Below, piece after piece: positions 27,046 to 36,481 of a DNA stretch of 64,000 nt. The notes under the pieces are model-generated. The model was given only the letters and a program-made list of their open reading frames with translations. It was not told the origin of the DNA and did no database searches. The position numbers and the translations under genes are program-made. Origin of the DNA: Saprospiraceae bacterium. GTDB taxonomy: Bacteria; Bacteroidota; Bacteroidia; Chitinophagales; Saprospiraceae. The stretch lies in NCBI GenBank assembly GCA_021604865.1, contig BQJU01000033.1, positions 1-64,000 of the forward strand. Reading direction: 5' to 3'. How positions within the stretch are numbered: position 1 is the stretch's first letter; every line of letters starts with the position of its first letter.

Positions 27046-28941
27046 TCACTGCATATACTCCCAAGCCGTCTTATACTCGCCATGATTTTCGCAATATTCT
27101 AAAAAGTCAGCATAAAAGGTATGATTGCCAATGGTGGCGCTATCTCCTACTACGATGAGTTGTTTGCGGGCACGGGTCATGGCTACATTCATGCGGCGCT
27201 GATCCTTGAGAAAGCCAATTTCTCCTTTGCTATTGGAGCGCACCAGAGAAATATAGACGATTTCTCGCTCCTGCCCTTGAAAACCGTCAATGGTGTTGAT
27301 GGTGATGGGTAGTTCTTTAAGTCTTTCCTCTGTTTCTATAAATTGTTTCATTAAAACCACCTGTTCCCGATAAGGAGAAATAATGGCAATCGAGGGAGGT
27401 ATTGTATCCCCATAAGCTTCCACCAGCAGGTATAAATGTTCACAAAGCATCTGGAATTCATCGGGATTATATCGGCTTTGGAATGCTTCCCGAATTTTCT
27501 CTTCAAATCCACAACCAGCTGTGTCGATAAATACCACTGGAATATTGTCAGGAATAGGGAGTCTTTGGTCTTTTACCAGATCCGCAGCCTGTAGTTTTCC
27601 TTCATAAAATTGCTGGTTGGAAAAACCCATGATCACTTCGTGCATTCGGTATTGAATATTCAATAAGGAGGTAACGTCAAAACGTTCCAGCGTCTTTTCA
27701 ATGAGGCTTACGCCAAATCCTCCGCGCTGGGCCTCATTGGATTTAACCGTTGGCGGCAATTGAAATGGATCACCGGTCAGGACTACACGTGAGGCTCTAA
27801 GTATGGGAATCCAGGTGGCGGGTTCCAAGGCTTGTGCCGCTTCATCGATGACAACGGTGCGAAATTTGCGTTTGTTCAAAATTTTATTGGCCGCTCCTAC
27901 AAGCGTACAGGTTATCACCTGCGCGCCATCAAGTATCTGATCAATCAGGCGGTCTTCCAATTGATTGGCCCAAGCCATCAATTCTGAGGCTTCTTTAAAC
28001 AGGCGTCTTCTTTCCTGGTAACCTTCCGGGCCAAATTTGCGTTTAAAGCGTTGCGCCTTGCGACGCGTATCCGCAGCATCAATCTTTACTTTTTTGATGT
28101 TTTTGCTATCTGGATGAGCCGATAATCGCATATCCAGCGTATGTGGAATGATGAATTCATCTACTCTGGAAAGGTTGCCTATACGCACCACATTGAGGCC
28201 TTGTTCCGCCAGCTTTTCCGTCAATAAATCCACTGCGGTATTGCTGGGCGCGCAAACTAATACGGTGCTTTCGGTTTCACACAACAACTTTACTGCTTGT
28301 ACCAGTGTAGTCGTTTTTCCGGTACCTGGAGGTCCGTGTACAATGGCCGCATCATCAGCTCCCAGAATATGGCGGATTGCCTCTTGTTGGGAAGTGTTGA
28401 GTTGGGGTAAATCAACGGGAGGTAGATCGCCAAAACGAGCCGGGCTTTTGCCAAGCAAAATGGACCTCAAATCTGCCAGCCGGTCGCCCTGGGCCTTGGA
28501 AACTTTATGCAGGGCTTTTTCCATTTCCAGGTAGGTAGTTTCATCAAACATCAAGTCAACGCCTAACTGCCCAAGGTCCAACCAATCGGGTAAATCCTTG
28601 GAATTTAGGATAATTTTCATGCGGTTTTTGTTCACATAGTGAATGACCCCGCTGCGTTCGGGTTTAGATACATTGGCCTGCTGGGTAAAAAAATTGACTG
28701 CCTTACCGGAGCGGAAATGGTGTTCCTGTTCCTCATTGCTTTTTTCTACGATAACAAAAGCCCGCTCTCCCAGGGCGTAACCTGATTTTACCACCTGAAC
28801 GGCATACCAGGTATATCCTTTGTTGACTCTTTCGTGTAGCGGCAATTGCTGCACCAACTTTTTGTGTTGTTCAAAGTCTTCTTCTTTTTCTAACTTTAAT
28901 AGCGCCAATAACTGTTGTAATTCCTCTTGTTCGGTTGCCAT
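27046..28941 (-). CDS. SF1B DNA/RNA helicase, IGHMBP2/UPF1-like
   Basis: 631 residues from the ATG at 28941. A beta-barrel N-terminal region (40-170) precedes two RecA-like domains. Motif I is GPPGTGKTT (205-213), motif Ia CAPSNTAVDLL, motif II VIDEAAQALEP, motif III TGDPFQLPPTV, motif IV QYRMHEVIMGF, motif V INTIDGFQGQEREIV and motif VI NVAMTRARKQLIVVG. This order is that of UPF1/IGHMBP2-like 5'-3' helicases. Bacterial members are common and their substrates are mostly unstudied. The gene stands alone with a repeat-rich region upstream. Confidence 0.93.
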   Translation of the reverse strand: MATEQEELQQLLALLKLEKEEDFEQHKKLVQQLPLHERVNKGYTWYAVQVVKSGYALGERAFVIVEKSNEEQEHHFRSGKAVNFFTQQANVSKPERSGVIHYVNKNRMKIILNSKDLPDWLDLGQLGVDLMFDETTYLEMEKALHKVSKAQGDRLADLRSILLGKSPARFGDLPPVDLPQLNTSQQEAIRHILGADDAAIVHGPPGTGKTTTLVQAVKLLCETESTVLVCAPSNTAVDLLTEKLAEQGLNVVRIGNLSRVDEFIIPHTLDMRLSAHPDSKNIKKVKIDAADTRRKAQRFKRKFGPEGYQERRRLFKEASELMAWANQLEDRLIDQILDGAQVITCTLVGAANKILNKRKFRTVVIDEAAQALEPATWIPILRASRVVLTGDPFQLPPTVKSNEAQRGGFGVSLIEKTLERFDVTSLLNIQYRMHEVIMGFSNQQFYEGKLQAADLVKDQRLPIPDNIPVVFIDTAGCGFEEKIREAFQSRYNPDEFQMLCEHLYLLVEAYGDTIPPSIAIISPYREQVVLMKQFIETEERLKELPITINTIDGFQGQEREIVYISLVRSNSKGEIGFLKDQRRMNVAMTRARKQLIVVGDSATIGNHTFYADFLEYCENHGEYKTAWEYMQ

Positions 28942-29244
28942 GTTCAACTTTCAGGTAGTGGTAATTGTATTCTTACAGAAAAGTTGTAAGCTAAGGATAT
29001 TTTGGAAAGAATGGAAAGTGCGACTACGCAAAGCTTCGTCGCCCGAAGGAAAGAATGGAAAGAATGGAAAGATGGAAAATGCATGGGCTGGAAGAAATGG
29101 AAAGCGCCATAGGTAATCGGCGAGGATTCCCTTTTCACTTCTCTCTTTTTGAAGTTCATCTAGGCTCAGCCAAGACGGACAAGAAAAATAACAGCCTGTC
29201 CCGCCGAAGGGAAACCGCTAGGTCGGGAAAGTATCATCGAAAAA
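28942..29244. other. Intergenic region with GGAAAGAATGGAAAG repeats
   Basis: About 28997-29105 is built from imperfect GGAAAGAAT units and an inserted GC-rich stretch (CGCAAAGCTTCGTCGCCCG). No gene or promoter is supported. Confidence 0.5.
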
Positions 29245-29400
29245 GGATGCTTTGCAGCCCATGCTCCTACTCTGCCTTCGCGAAGCTACGGCGAAGCAAG
29301 GCGCTGAGTCCTTCGCCAAAGGCTACGTCCGCGCGCCTTTGGCGCAGACGCCCGGAGAAAGCTTCAGCGCAAGCGTATGGTTGGCTTCCAAACATGCTCT
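29245..29400. repeat. Dispersed repeat family A, long copy 5 (reverse orientation)
   Basis: Reverse complement of the element at 4371-4509. Shared blocks include the GCATGTTTGGAAGCC end, GCTTGCGCTGAAGCTTTCTCC, GGCGAAGGACTCAGCGCC and CTTCGCCGTAGCTTCGCG, in the same order. It carries about 18 extra nt in the middle (GTCTGCGCCAAAGGCGCG region). Confidence 0.85.
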
Positions 29401-29472
29401 AAAACCTAATTTTTTTTCATACTTTAAATTCCTCGTAAACAACTTAAAAGGGTATCCTAATTATTAAAATAT

Positions 29473-31296
29473 ATGAGTCAAAGGAACGGAAAGCCACAAA
29501 AATCTTTTAAAGAACAGTTTTCAGCCTTGGGAAATCTTCTTCCATTTTTCAAATTAATTTGGGAAACGAATTGGAAAATGGCTTTGGGTAATGTGTTGCT
29601 GCGGATTGTCAAATCGGCAATTCCACTGACTATGCTGTATATTGGAAAACTGATTATTGACGAAGTGATCAGGCTGAGTGATACGGCGGAGAAAGATTTG
29701 AATTATGTCTGGTTACTGCTGGGGTTGGAGTTGGGGTTGGCCGTAATTTCCGAGTTGATCAATCGGAGCATCAATTTGCTGGATAGTTTATTGGGGGATT
29801 TGGTAGCCAACCGGACTTCAGTGGATTTGATCCGGCATGCTTCCCGCTTGGATTTATATCAGTTTGAAGATCCGGAATTCTATGATAAACTAGAACGCGC
29901 CAGGCGGCAGACTACAGGCAGAACAGTATTGATGTCGCAAGTTTTATCTCAGCTACAAAACTTTATCACCTTACTATTTTTGGGTGCCGGATTGGTTGCG
30001 TTTAATCCCTGGTTGATTTTGATTCTCGTTTTGGCAGTCATTCCCTCATTTATTGGAGAAACCTATTTTAACCGGCAAAATTATTCGCTGACCCGTAGTT
30101 GGACGCCAGAACGACGGGAGCTGGACTATCTACGATTTATCGGTGCCAGTGACCAAACGGCCAAAGAAGTCAAAATTTTCAACCTCTCGGATTTCATTAC
30201 CGAACGGTTTGACCATCTTTCGATGAAATATTACCGGGCCAACCGGTCCTTATCTATCCGACATGCGAGTTGGGGAAGTCTGTTGTCAATCCTGGGAACC
30301 CTCTCCTATTATGGAGCTTATATTTTTATCATTATACAAGCTGTAACCGGTGTCATCACTGTAGGTACGCTGACCTTTCTTTCGGGGTCTTTTAGTCGAA
30401 TGCAGGGTTTGTTGCAATCCATGATGACTAATTTTTCCCGGATTGCAGAGAGTGCCTTGTATTTGCAGGATTTATTCGATTTTTTTGCCATTGAACCCTT
30501 GATTAAGACCAAAAAGAATGCCCTTGCCTTTCCTGATAAAGTAAAAGAAGGTTTTGTATTTAATAAGGTCAGTTTCAAGTATCCTGGTAGTGAGCGCTGG
30601 GCGATTCGAAACCTGACTTTTACCCTGAATAAAGGAGATAAAATGGCTTTGGTGGGTGAAAATGGAGCCGGCAAGACCACTTTGGTCAAATTGTTAGCCC
30701 GCCTATATGAACCCACGGAGGGGCAAATTTTGTTGGATGGGATAGACTTAAGGGAATATAGCCTGAAGGAATTGCGGGATAATATTGGCATTATCTTCCA
30801 GGATTACATCCGTTTCCAGTTGACTGCCAGTGAAAATATTGCCATTGGAAATATTCAGCAAGTTGGGGAAATGCCCATTATTGAAAATGCTGCCCAAAAG
30901 AGTCTGGCCGATACGGTGGTGGATCAACTTCCAGAGGGATTTGCTACCCGGCTGGGTAAACGTTTCTCTGGTGGGGTGGATTTGTCTGGTGGGCAATGGC
31001 AAAAAATTGCGCTGGCCCGTGCTTATATGCGGGATGCCCAATTGTTGATCCTGGATGAGCCTACTTCTGCATTGGATGCCAGGGCGGAACACGAAGTATT
31101 TCTGCGCTTTTCAGAACTGATTGAAGATAAGTCAGCGGTATTGATTTCTCACCGTTTTTCTACGGTACGGATGGCCGACCGAATTTTATTTCTGGAAAAT
31201 GGCCAATTATTGGAACTGGGTAGCCATGAAGAGCTATTGGCTATGAATGGGAAGTATGCGGAGTTGTTTCATTTGCAGGCCCAGGGGTATGTTTGA
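29473..31296 (+). CDS. ABC exporter half-transporter (permease fused to ATPase)
   Basis: A 607-residue MsbA-like half-transporter. Residues 1-335 hold about six membrane helices (for example MALGNVLLRIVKSAIPLTML and FITLLFLGAGLVAFNPWLIL). The ATPase domain follows: Walker A GENGAGKTT (about 394), Q-loop GIIFQDYIRFQLTA, signature DLSGGQWQK (about 502), Walker B LLILDEPTSALD (about 524) and the H-loop ISHRFSTV. It would work as a homodimer exporting lipid, peptide or drug. No neighbour tells the substrate. The QDY rather than QD after the Q-loop and the DLSGGQ form are common in Bacteroidota members. Confidence 0.93.
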   Translation: MSQRNGKPQKSFKEQFSALGNLLPFFKLIWETNWKMALGNVLLRIVKSAIPLTMLYIGKLIIDEVIRLSDTAEKDLNYVWLLLGLELGLAVISELINRSINLLDSLLGDLVANRTSVDLIRHASRLDLYQFEDPEFYDKLERARRQTTGRTVLMSQVLSQLQNFITLLFLGAGLVAFNPWLILILVLAVIPSFIGETYFNRQNYSLTRSWTPERRELDYLRFIGASDQTAKEVKIFNLSDFITERFDHLSMKYYRANRSLSIRHASWGSLLSILGTLSYYGAYIFIIIQAVTGVITVGTLTFLSGSFSRMQGLLQSMMTNFSRIAESALYLQDLFDFFAIEPLIKTKKNALAFPDKVKEGFVFNKVSFKYPGSERWAIRNLTFTLNKGDKMALVGENGAGKTTLVKLLARLYEPTEGQILLDGIDLREYSLKELRDNIGIIFQDYIRFQLTASENIAIGNIQQVGEMPIIENAAQKSLADTVVDQLPEGFATRLGKRFSGGVDLSGGQWQKIALARAYMRDAQLLILDEPTSALDARAEHEVFLRFSELIEDKSAVLISHRFSTVRMADRILFLENGQLLELGSHEELLAMNGKYAELFHLQAQGYV

Positions 31297-31416
31297 TTAT
31301 ATATAGTGAGAGGTGGGGGTTCGTTTGAATTTTTTTCTATTTTCAAAAAGTGAAAAGTGCATCCCACTATTTAGCTGTAGCTCCATCCAATTTTCCAGTT
31401 CTTCCAACACCTCCTT

Positions 31417-32976
31417 CTAATAATTCCAAAGCAACTCCAGCTGATTTTTCAAATAGGGATCATCGGGTTGAAGGGCAAGGCCTCGCTGTATCATGACACG
31501 AGCGTTGTAATAATCTTTGGCCCGGAAATAATAATAGGAAGCGGAGGTATAAGCCGTTGTCACCCATAAACCGGCTTTGGGGAGATGACCATAAATTGCC
31601 AGCAATTGCTCAAAATCGTTTAGATATTTGAGGCCTTTGGCTTCATCCTCCATATCAAAATAATGGCGGATACGTTCAGCATTGTAAAACAGGTTTCTGT
31701 CTTGCAAAAAGGGGTGGTTACGCAAAAAGGGGTATTGTTTGATGTACGAATCTAATCCATCGAGTCCCTGTTCAAAATCCCTTTGGTCGCTAATTGATTC
31801 AATCAGCAATCCGGCCAAAGCATCCTGTACCTTTTTATTCCGCTGATAGTCATGGTTGATACTATCCATACATTCCAACACTTTAATCGTTTCATTTTTG
31901 CGGGCGTAAAAGCGGGCTAGTTGGGTGAAATATATTTCCCGGATTTGTTCCGTCATAGAAGTTTCCTTACTCAGATTCCGGAGGTACATCTGGTAAATTC
32001 CGGCCAGTTTTTCGGGTTGATTTTTTTCGTGGAGCTGGTAATCCGTCAGTCGGTAAAAAGAAGAAACGATCTCTTTACTTACTGCTGGAAGGGGGTATTG
32101 TTCGTATAACCGAAAAATGCCCGTTGCATCTCCGGTATAGATAATATCTTTTGATTTGGCTAGTTGAAATAAGCAAGTATAGCGAAAAGTCTCGTGGCGA
32201 GGCAGGGGAAAAAGTGCATGGGCTTTGTCAATCAGTTGAAGAGCAGGAAGGTATTTTTTGTCATGATACTCTTTTAGTGCCTGCTGGTAATACAGGATTC
32301 CGCCCAACTGATTCAGACTGATCTGCGCTTCTTTGGGTGCATAATATTGGTAAAAAAGGCTCTCTTCTGAAGCCGTTTCTTTACCGGTAAGCAGGCGAAG
32401 TTCACGCAATAGCTGTACATAGTCTTTGGCAAATTTACTTTTTCTCTTTTTCTTAAGCTGAGATGGGCTTTCGGTATTGAGGGCGATAGGTGTCCGATCA
32501 GGGTCCACTATCGGAAATATGTTTTGCGGTTCCATCTGGATATAAAACGGCAGATCAAAATGTTGCAATACCAAAGCGTAAAGCGCCGATGCGGTTGCCG
32601 TATTGTAATTGGCATTTTTAAATAACTGCTCAAAACCTGCATATTCATTGTACTGTTTGAAGAATTTTTTCCGCAGGTAGGATGCTATAATTTCAGCGGC
32701 TTTGCTAGTTGACTTTCGATCTACTTTTTCCTTTTCAAGATCGCGGTACACTTGCCTTAGTTCTACTTCGATATAGCGGTAATCATGTTCATTGTTATCT
32801 GGAGAAGCGGCCAAAAGCAGGCGAATCTGATCACTAGGTGTTTTAGGAGGAGGAGCCTTCAATACTGTTTCTTCAAAGGCGGAATGAAAGTCTGTTGACT
32901 GTGCAGTTTTCACTGCATATTGGGCACATACATAATTGCAACATACTAATGCCAAGAGGGTTATACCTTGTTTCAT
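31417..32976 (-). CDS. Secreted protein with transglutaminase-like and TPR-like regions
   Basis: 519 residues with a signal peptide (1-18, ending YVCAQ). Residues 110-165 resemble the core of Bacteroidota transglutaminase-like domains (NYNTATASALYALVLQHFDLPFYIQ, given here only as the family cue in two parts: NTATASALYALVL and HFDLPFYIQM), but the catalytic Cys position appears to be Asn/Thr, so activity is doubtful. From about 230 the protein is a string of helical TPR-like repeats (YHDKKYLPALQLIDKAHALF; YYNARVMIQRGLALQPDD). It may be a periplasmic scaffold. A TATCTTTG -7 element lies at 33001-32994. Family not recognised with certainty. Confidence 0.65.
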   Translation of the reverse strand: MKQGITLLALVCCNYVCAQYAVKTAQSTDFHSAFEETVLKAPPPKTPSDQIRLLLAASPDNNEHDYRYIEVELRQVYRDLEKEKVDRKSTSKAAEIIASYLRKKFFKQYNEYAGFEQLFKNANYNTATASALYALVLQHFDLPFYIQMEPQNIFPIVDPDRTPIALNTESPSQLKKKRKSKFAKDYVQLLRELRLLTGKETASEESLFYQYYAPKEAQISLNQLGGILYYQQALKEYHDKKYLPALQLIDKAHALFPLPRHETFRYTCLFQLAKSKDIIYTGDATGIFRLYEQYPLPAVSKEIVSSFYRLTDYQLHEKNQPEKLAGIYQMYLRNLSKETSMTEQIREIYFTQLARFYARKNETIKVLECMDSINHDYQRNKKVQDALAGLLIESISDQRDFEQGLDGLDSYIKQYPFLRNHPFLQDRNLFYNAERIRHYFDMEDEAKGLKYLNDFEQLLAIYGHLPKAGLWVTTAYTSASYYYFRAKDYYNARVMIQRGLALQPDDPYLKNQLELLWNY

Positions 32977-32993
32977 GGAATTTTAATTTCCGC

Positions 32994-33001
32994 CAAAGAT
33001 A
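32994..33001 (-). promoter_or_regulatory. -7 element candidate for the 31417-32976 gene
   Basis: Minus-strand TATCTTTG, an exact TAnnTTTG match, 17 nt before the ATG. No clear -33 box. Confidence 0.4.
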
Positions 33002-33088
33002 AGCTTTCTTTGTCAGGGTTCATATTAGAATTTTATTGAAATGATGAAAAAAAGGGGATTTGTCAACGCCACTTTTAATGAAATGCTA

Positions 33089-33248
33089 AGGGTGCGGCGA
33101 ATAATAACTTCCCCATCTGGAGTTGCTCTTATGCTGCTACCCTTCGTTGCTCATCACTTGGGTAGCTTTGGCTAGCCGCGATCTTCGCGCCTCGCTTAGC
33201 AGCACAATAGCTGCCTTGAAATGATGACCTTATTATTTGCCGCACCCT
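33089..33248. repeat. Foldback element family C, copy 1
   Basis: Terminal inverted repeats AGGGTGCGGCGAATAATAA (left) and its near-complement TTATTATTTGCCGCACCCT (right), one mismatch, about 160 bp in total. The interior shares GTTGCTCA, CGCGATCTTCGCGCCT-like and AGCACAATAGCT segments with the reverse complement of the element at 39798. No protein is encoded, so it would depend on a transposase elsewhere if mobile. Confidence 0.8.
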
Positions 33249-33284
33249 AAGGATCAAACGAGAGGCTGTAATTGGGGGGTAGAG

Positions 33285-33394
33285 ATCGTTACAAATGTAA
33301 TCGTTACTTTTATAATGATAACTTTTGTAATCGTTATAAATATAATCATTACTTTTGTAACGATAACTTTTGTAATCATTATTTTTGTAACGAC
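33285..33394. repeat. 15-bp tandem repeat array 1
   Basis: About 7 units of 15 bp, consensus TAATCGTTACTTTTG, with changes at few positions: TAATGATAACTTTTG, TAATCGTTATAAATA, TAATCATTACTTTTG, TAACGATAACTTTTG, TAATCATTATTTTTG. Single units contain TAATCGTTA-type half palindromes. It lies between gene ends. A second array of the same unit is at 57631. Confidence 0.9.
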
Positions 33395-33500
33395 TAGCTA
33401 GCTTATAAGACTCCACCAAGCCGTCTTTGAATAAGTGAAGGTAGTGGTCTCCACGGCGCCCCCTTGGTGATTGGGTGTGATGGAAAGTAGGGCGAGTCAG

Positions 33501-34850
33501 TCAGCGTTTCTCCCGAAAATCGAAAACCCGGTTTATCCATTCATATCCCAAATAATCCAATATAATCACTACAAAAATCACCAAATATTCAATAGCCACC
33601 ACCCACAAATTCTCAAAATACCCAGGATAACTATAATTGACATAAGTCAGCATAATCAGTCCAGTCCACATTATTGGAAAACGAAAGCGGGTAAAGATGC
33701 AGAGCACCAGTGGCATGACGGTGTACCAGGGATGGACCGTCGTAGTGAAAAACAAATAAAGGGTAATGGCAAAAAGCATAGCGGTAGGCCAATTGCGCAA
33801 ATTGGGCTGCCGTTCAAAAAGGGTAAAAAATAAGATTCCCGTGAGGGTACCGATAGCCAAACCGGGTCCAATATAGGCGATTAGGTTATAGCCAACCTGC
33901 TGATAACCAACCCATCGCAGCAAATAATAGATACTGGCATTAAATTCAAATTTCCGAAAATAGAGATCGAGGCTATTGCTAAAATTTTGTACAAAAGTCT
34001 GACTCAGTAAGGGTGCAAAAAGTAGGATCGACGCCATTCCCAATACAACAAAGTAGCCAAGGCTCCGCTTCCATCCCAGGCGTCGGATCAGTAGCGGCAA
34101 AAACATCAAGGGCAATAATTTAGTAGCTATAGACAGAGCCAGGGCGATGGCAGACCAGGTCCACCGGCCACAAATAAGTAACCACCATGCTAGTAGAAGA
34201 AAAAATATCATGCCGCCTTCAAAGTGCACATTGCCACTGATTTCCAGGATGATCAGGGGATTAAGGGCATAAATCAGGACAAGATGAGGCGGTAAATCGT
34301 AATGACGGAGCAAACGCACGATAAGCCATAAACTACCTAATTCAAAAGCCAACAAAACTGACTTCATCACCAGGGCACTGGCCACAATACTATTGGGAAA
34401 CAACCAGCAGGCAATGGCAAAAGTAGCCTGCGCTACCGGTGGATAAATGGTAAAATATTCCGGAGAATTAAGCTTGCTGAAAAGCTCAGGGGTAAGTCCC
34501 GGCACCTGGAGGTTGCCGCCAACAAAATAAGTGGGCAATTGCTCAAATGGGTTATAGCCCTGATTCCACAACCTGCCATCCCAGATAAACCGGTAAATGT
34601 CATCGGATAATTGAGGAAATGCAAAAACCATGATGAGCCGCATGACTACGGCTAGTCCCAGATAAAAAGGAACAGCACTAATGGAAGTGCAATTGATGGC
34701 CAGTAGATACAATCCAAAAAATACCGCATAGAGGGAAATGAGTGGTCCAAAATCAGACTGACCGGGCAGGTAACCGATGGCTACAGTCACCGCTAATAAA
34801 CCAATGGCAAAAAGCCAATCTTTAGGAGAAGTCTGTATCGCTAGTGCCAT
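33501..34850 (-). CDS. Membrane glycosyltransferase (GT87/PMT-like, DUF2029)
   Basis: 449 residues with about ten to twelve membrane helices. The first external loop has LSDDIYRFIWDGRLWNQGYNPF, which carries the acidic pair typical of GT-C enzymes that use polyprenyl-phosphate sugars. FWNP-like loops (HPWYTVMP near residue 375) fit the fold. It should transfer a sugar on the periplasmic side of the inner membrane from a lipid-linked donor. It is the last gene of a three-gene unit with two GT2 enzymes; the upstream dolichol-phosphate-mannose-like enzyme could make its donor. Acceptor unknown. Confidence 0.8.
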   Translation of the reverse strand: MALAIQTSPKDWLFAIGLLAVTVAIGYLPGQSDFGPLISLYAVFFGLYLLAINCTSISAVPFYLGLAVVMRLIMVFAFPQLSDDIYRFIWDGRLWNQGYNPFEQLPTYFVGGNLQVPGLTPELFSKLNSPEYFTIYPPVAQATFAIACWLFPNSIVASALVMKSVLLAFELGSLWLIVRLLRHYDLPPHLVLIYALNPLIILEISGNVHFEGGMIFFLLLAWWLLICGRWTWSAIALALSIATKLLPLMFLPLLIRRLGWKRSLGYFVVLGMASILLFAPLLSQTFVQNFSNSLDLYFRKFEFNASIYYLLRWVGYQQVGYNLIAYIGPGLAIGTLTGILFFTLFERQPNLRNWPTAMLFAITLYLFFTTTVHPWYTVMPLVLCIFTRFRFPIMWTGLIMLTYVNYSYPGYFENLWVVAIEYLVIFVVIILDYLGYEWINRVFDFREKR

Positions 34851-34864
34851 AAGTCAGTCGGCTA

Positions 34865-36442
34865 TCAGCTACGCAGGCTGAAGTCCCGCAAAGTAAAAAA
34901 GAAAATGGCCCCATAACCTAGGCACAACATACCGTGAAAGACGATAAAGGTGGTGTTTTGCAAATAGATGCCTCCCAAGACCGCTCCCAAAAAATAAAGT
35001 GCCAGAAAGCCCTCCATAATGGTGGACCAGGTCAATTTTTGATTGAGGTATTTCTTGCTGGTGATCGAATCACGCAAAGTCTTGATGTTGAATTTTGGGG
35101 TCCGTACAAATGGAGACTTCTTCCCACGGAATCCTTCGATAACGGCCACTGTATTGTGAAGAGAAAGCCCCATAGAGAGTGCCAGAAACAGGGGAAAAAG
35201 AGTAATAAACTTATAGACTGACTTCGTGAAATCCGCTGATTTTTCGGGCACGGCCTGCACATTTGCCACATAATATACTGCCACGATCGACAATAACCCC
35301 ACCAGGAAATACGCAAAGAAATGTTTACTAAAACCCAATTCAATCAGGTCACCCAAAAAGAACAAAAGCGGAACACTGATGACACCGGTAATAAAAACAA
35401 AAACAAAGATGGAACTAGCCAGCAGATGCGAGGTCGTAAAGATTTTCTGAGTCAGGCTCAGATCAGACTTCCAAACGGTTGGCAGCATTTTTTTGGCCGT
35501 TTCGGCACCGCCTTTCATCCATCTGAACTGCTGAGATTTTAGGCTATTCATTTCTACGGGGAGCTCTGCTGGTGAGCCTACTTCTTCCAGGAAGTTGATC
35601 TTCCAGCCTTTTAACTGAGCACGGATGCTAAGGTCCAGGTCTTCGGTCAAGGTGTCGGCTTCCCAACCACCGGCATCCTCTATAGCTTTGCGACGCCAAA
35701 CGCCAGCAGTGCCATTAAATTGAAGCATGTGATTGCCATTCATGCGGCCGGTTTGTTCTACCGTAAAATGCACATTCAACTGCAACGCCTGCAAGCGGGT
35801 GATGAGGGAATAATCCTCATTGATGTGCTCCCATCGGGTTTGCACCACACCCACCTTTTCATCTTGGAAAAAGGGGATGGTTTTTTTGAGAAAATCGCGA
35901 CGCGGCAAAAAATCGGCATCAAAAATGGCCAGGAATTCTCCTTTGGCATATTTCATACCTTCTTTTAAGGCTCCGGCTTTGAAGCCCTGTCGTTTTTCGC
36001 GACAGATTTGCTCGATCTGAAATCCTTGTGCCTGGTATTCTTTTACTTTGGCCTGGGTAACCGCTACCGTTTCGTCAATGGAATCATCGAGAATATGTAC
36101 TTCAAAACGATCTTTGGGATAGTCAAACTGCATGACACTATCGATCAGTCGCTCGATCACGTACATTTCATTAAAAATGGGTAATTGTACGGTAACAAAA
36201 GGATATTCCTGTTCCTCATCCACATTTGTCAATGGGGGATCGACAAAATCACCAGGCTCATTACCAGCATAGGCCAACTGAGGGCTTTTTACGCCTTTAC
36301 GAACCGGAGCATTGGCTTCAGCATTGTTTCGTTTGCCCCTTTTGTAATAATACAGCAAATTGAATTGCATTAGGCAATACACCGTGATATAGCTCAAAGC
36401 TATGGTGTAAATTCCCAATACGATATACGCGATCACAGTCAT
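34865..36442 (-). CDS. GT2 glycosyltransferase, cellulose-synthase/ceramide-glucosyltransferase-like
   Basis: 525 residues. One N-terminal membrane helix (3-25), a GT2 catalytic domain (75-310), then four or five helices (330-525). Catalytic motifs: VTVQLPIFNEMYVIERLID, DDSIDE, FDADFLPRRDFL (the DxD), a TEDLDLSIRA acid, and QQFRWMKGG (the QxxRW motif at about 309). Processive enzymes of the BcsA/HasA/CsLA type and glucosylceramide-type enzymes share these. It probably builds or exports a glycan or glycolipid. 14 nt separate it from the downstream GT-C gene, so they are co-transcribed. Confidence 0.88.
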   Translation of the reverse strand: MTVIAYIVLGIYTIALSYITVYCLMQFNLLYYYKRGKRNNAEANAPVRKGVKSPQLAYAGNEPGDFVDPPLTNVDEEQEYPFVTVQLPIFNEMYVIERLIDSVMQFDYPKDRFEVHILDDSIDETVAVTQAKVKEYQAQGFQIEQICREKRQGFKAGALKEGMKYAKGEFLAIFDADFLPRRDFLKKTIPFFQDEKVGVVQTRWEHINEDYSLITRLQALQLNVHFTVEQTGRMNGNHMLQFNGTAGVWRRKAIEDAGGWEADTLTEDLDLSIRAQLKGWKINFLEEVGSPAELPVEMNSLKSQQFRWMKGGAETAKKMLPTVWKSDLSLTQKIFTTSHLLASSIFVFVFITGVISVPLLFFLGDLIELGFSKHFFAYFLVGLLSIVAVYYVANVQAVPEKSADFTKSVYKFITLFPLFLALSMGLSLHNTVAVIEGFRGKKSPFVRTPKFNIKTLRDSITSKKYLNQKLTWSTIMEGFLALYFLGAVLGGIYLQNTTFIVFHGMLCLGYGAIFFFTLRDFSLRS

Positions 36443-36481
36443 CCTGTTACTGTTTTAGAGCTTGTCTAAAAATTTAGTTGG

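Noticed and set aside
33285-33394. Possible CRISPR array
   Set aside because: 15-bp units abut without spacers and no cas gene is present.
33129-33419. 96-codon frame translating as YKSND/YNDYK repeats
   Set aside because: It is the translation of the 15-bp tandem repeat array and a foldback element, not a protein.
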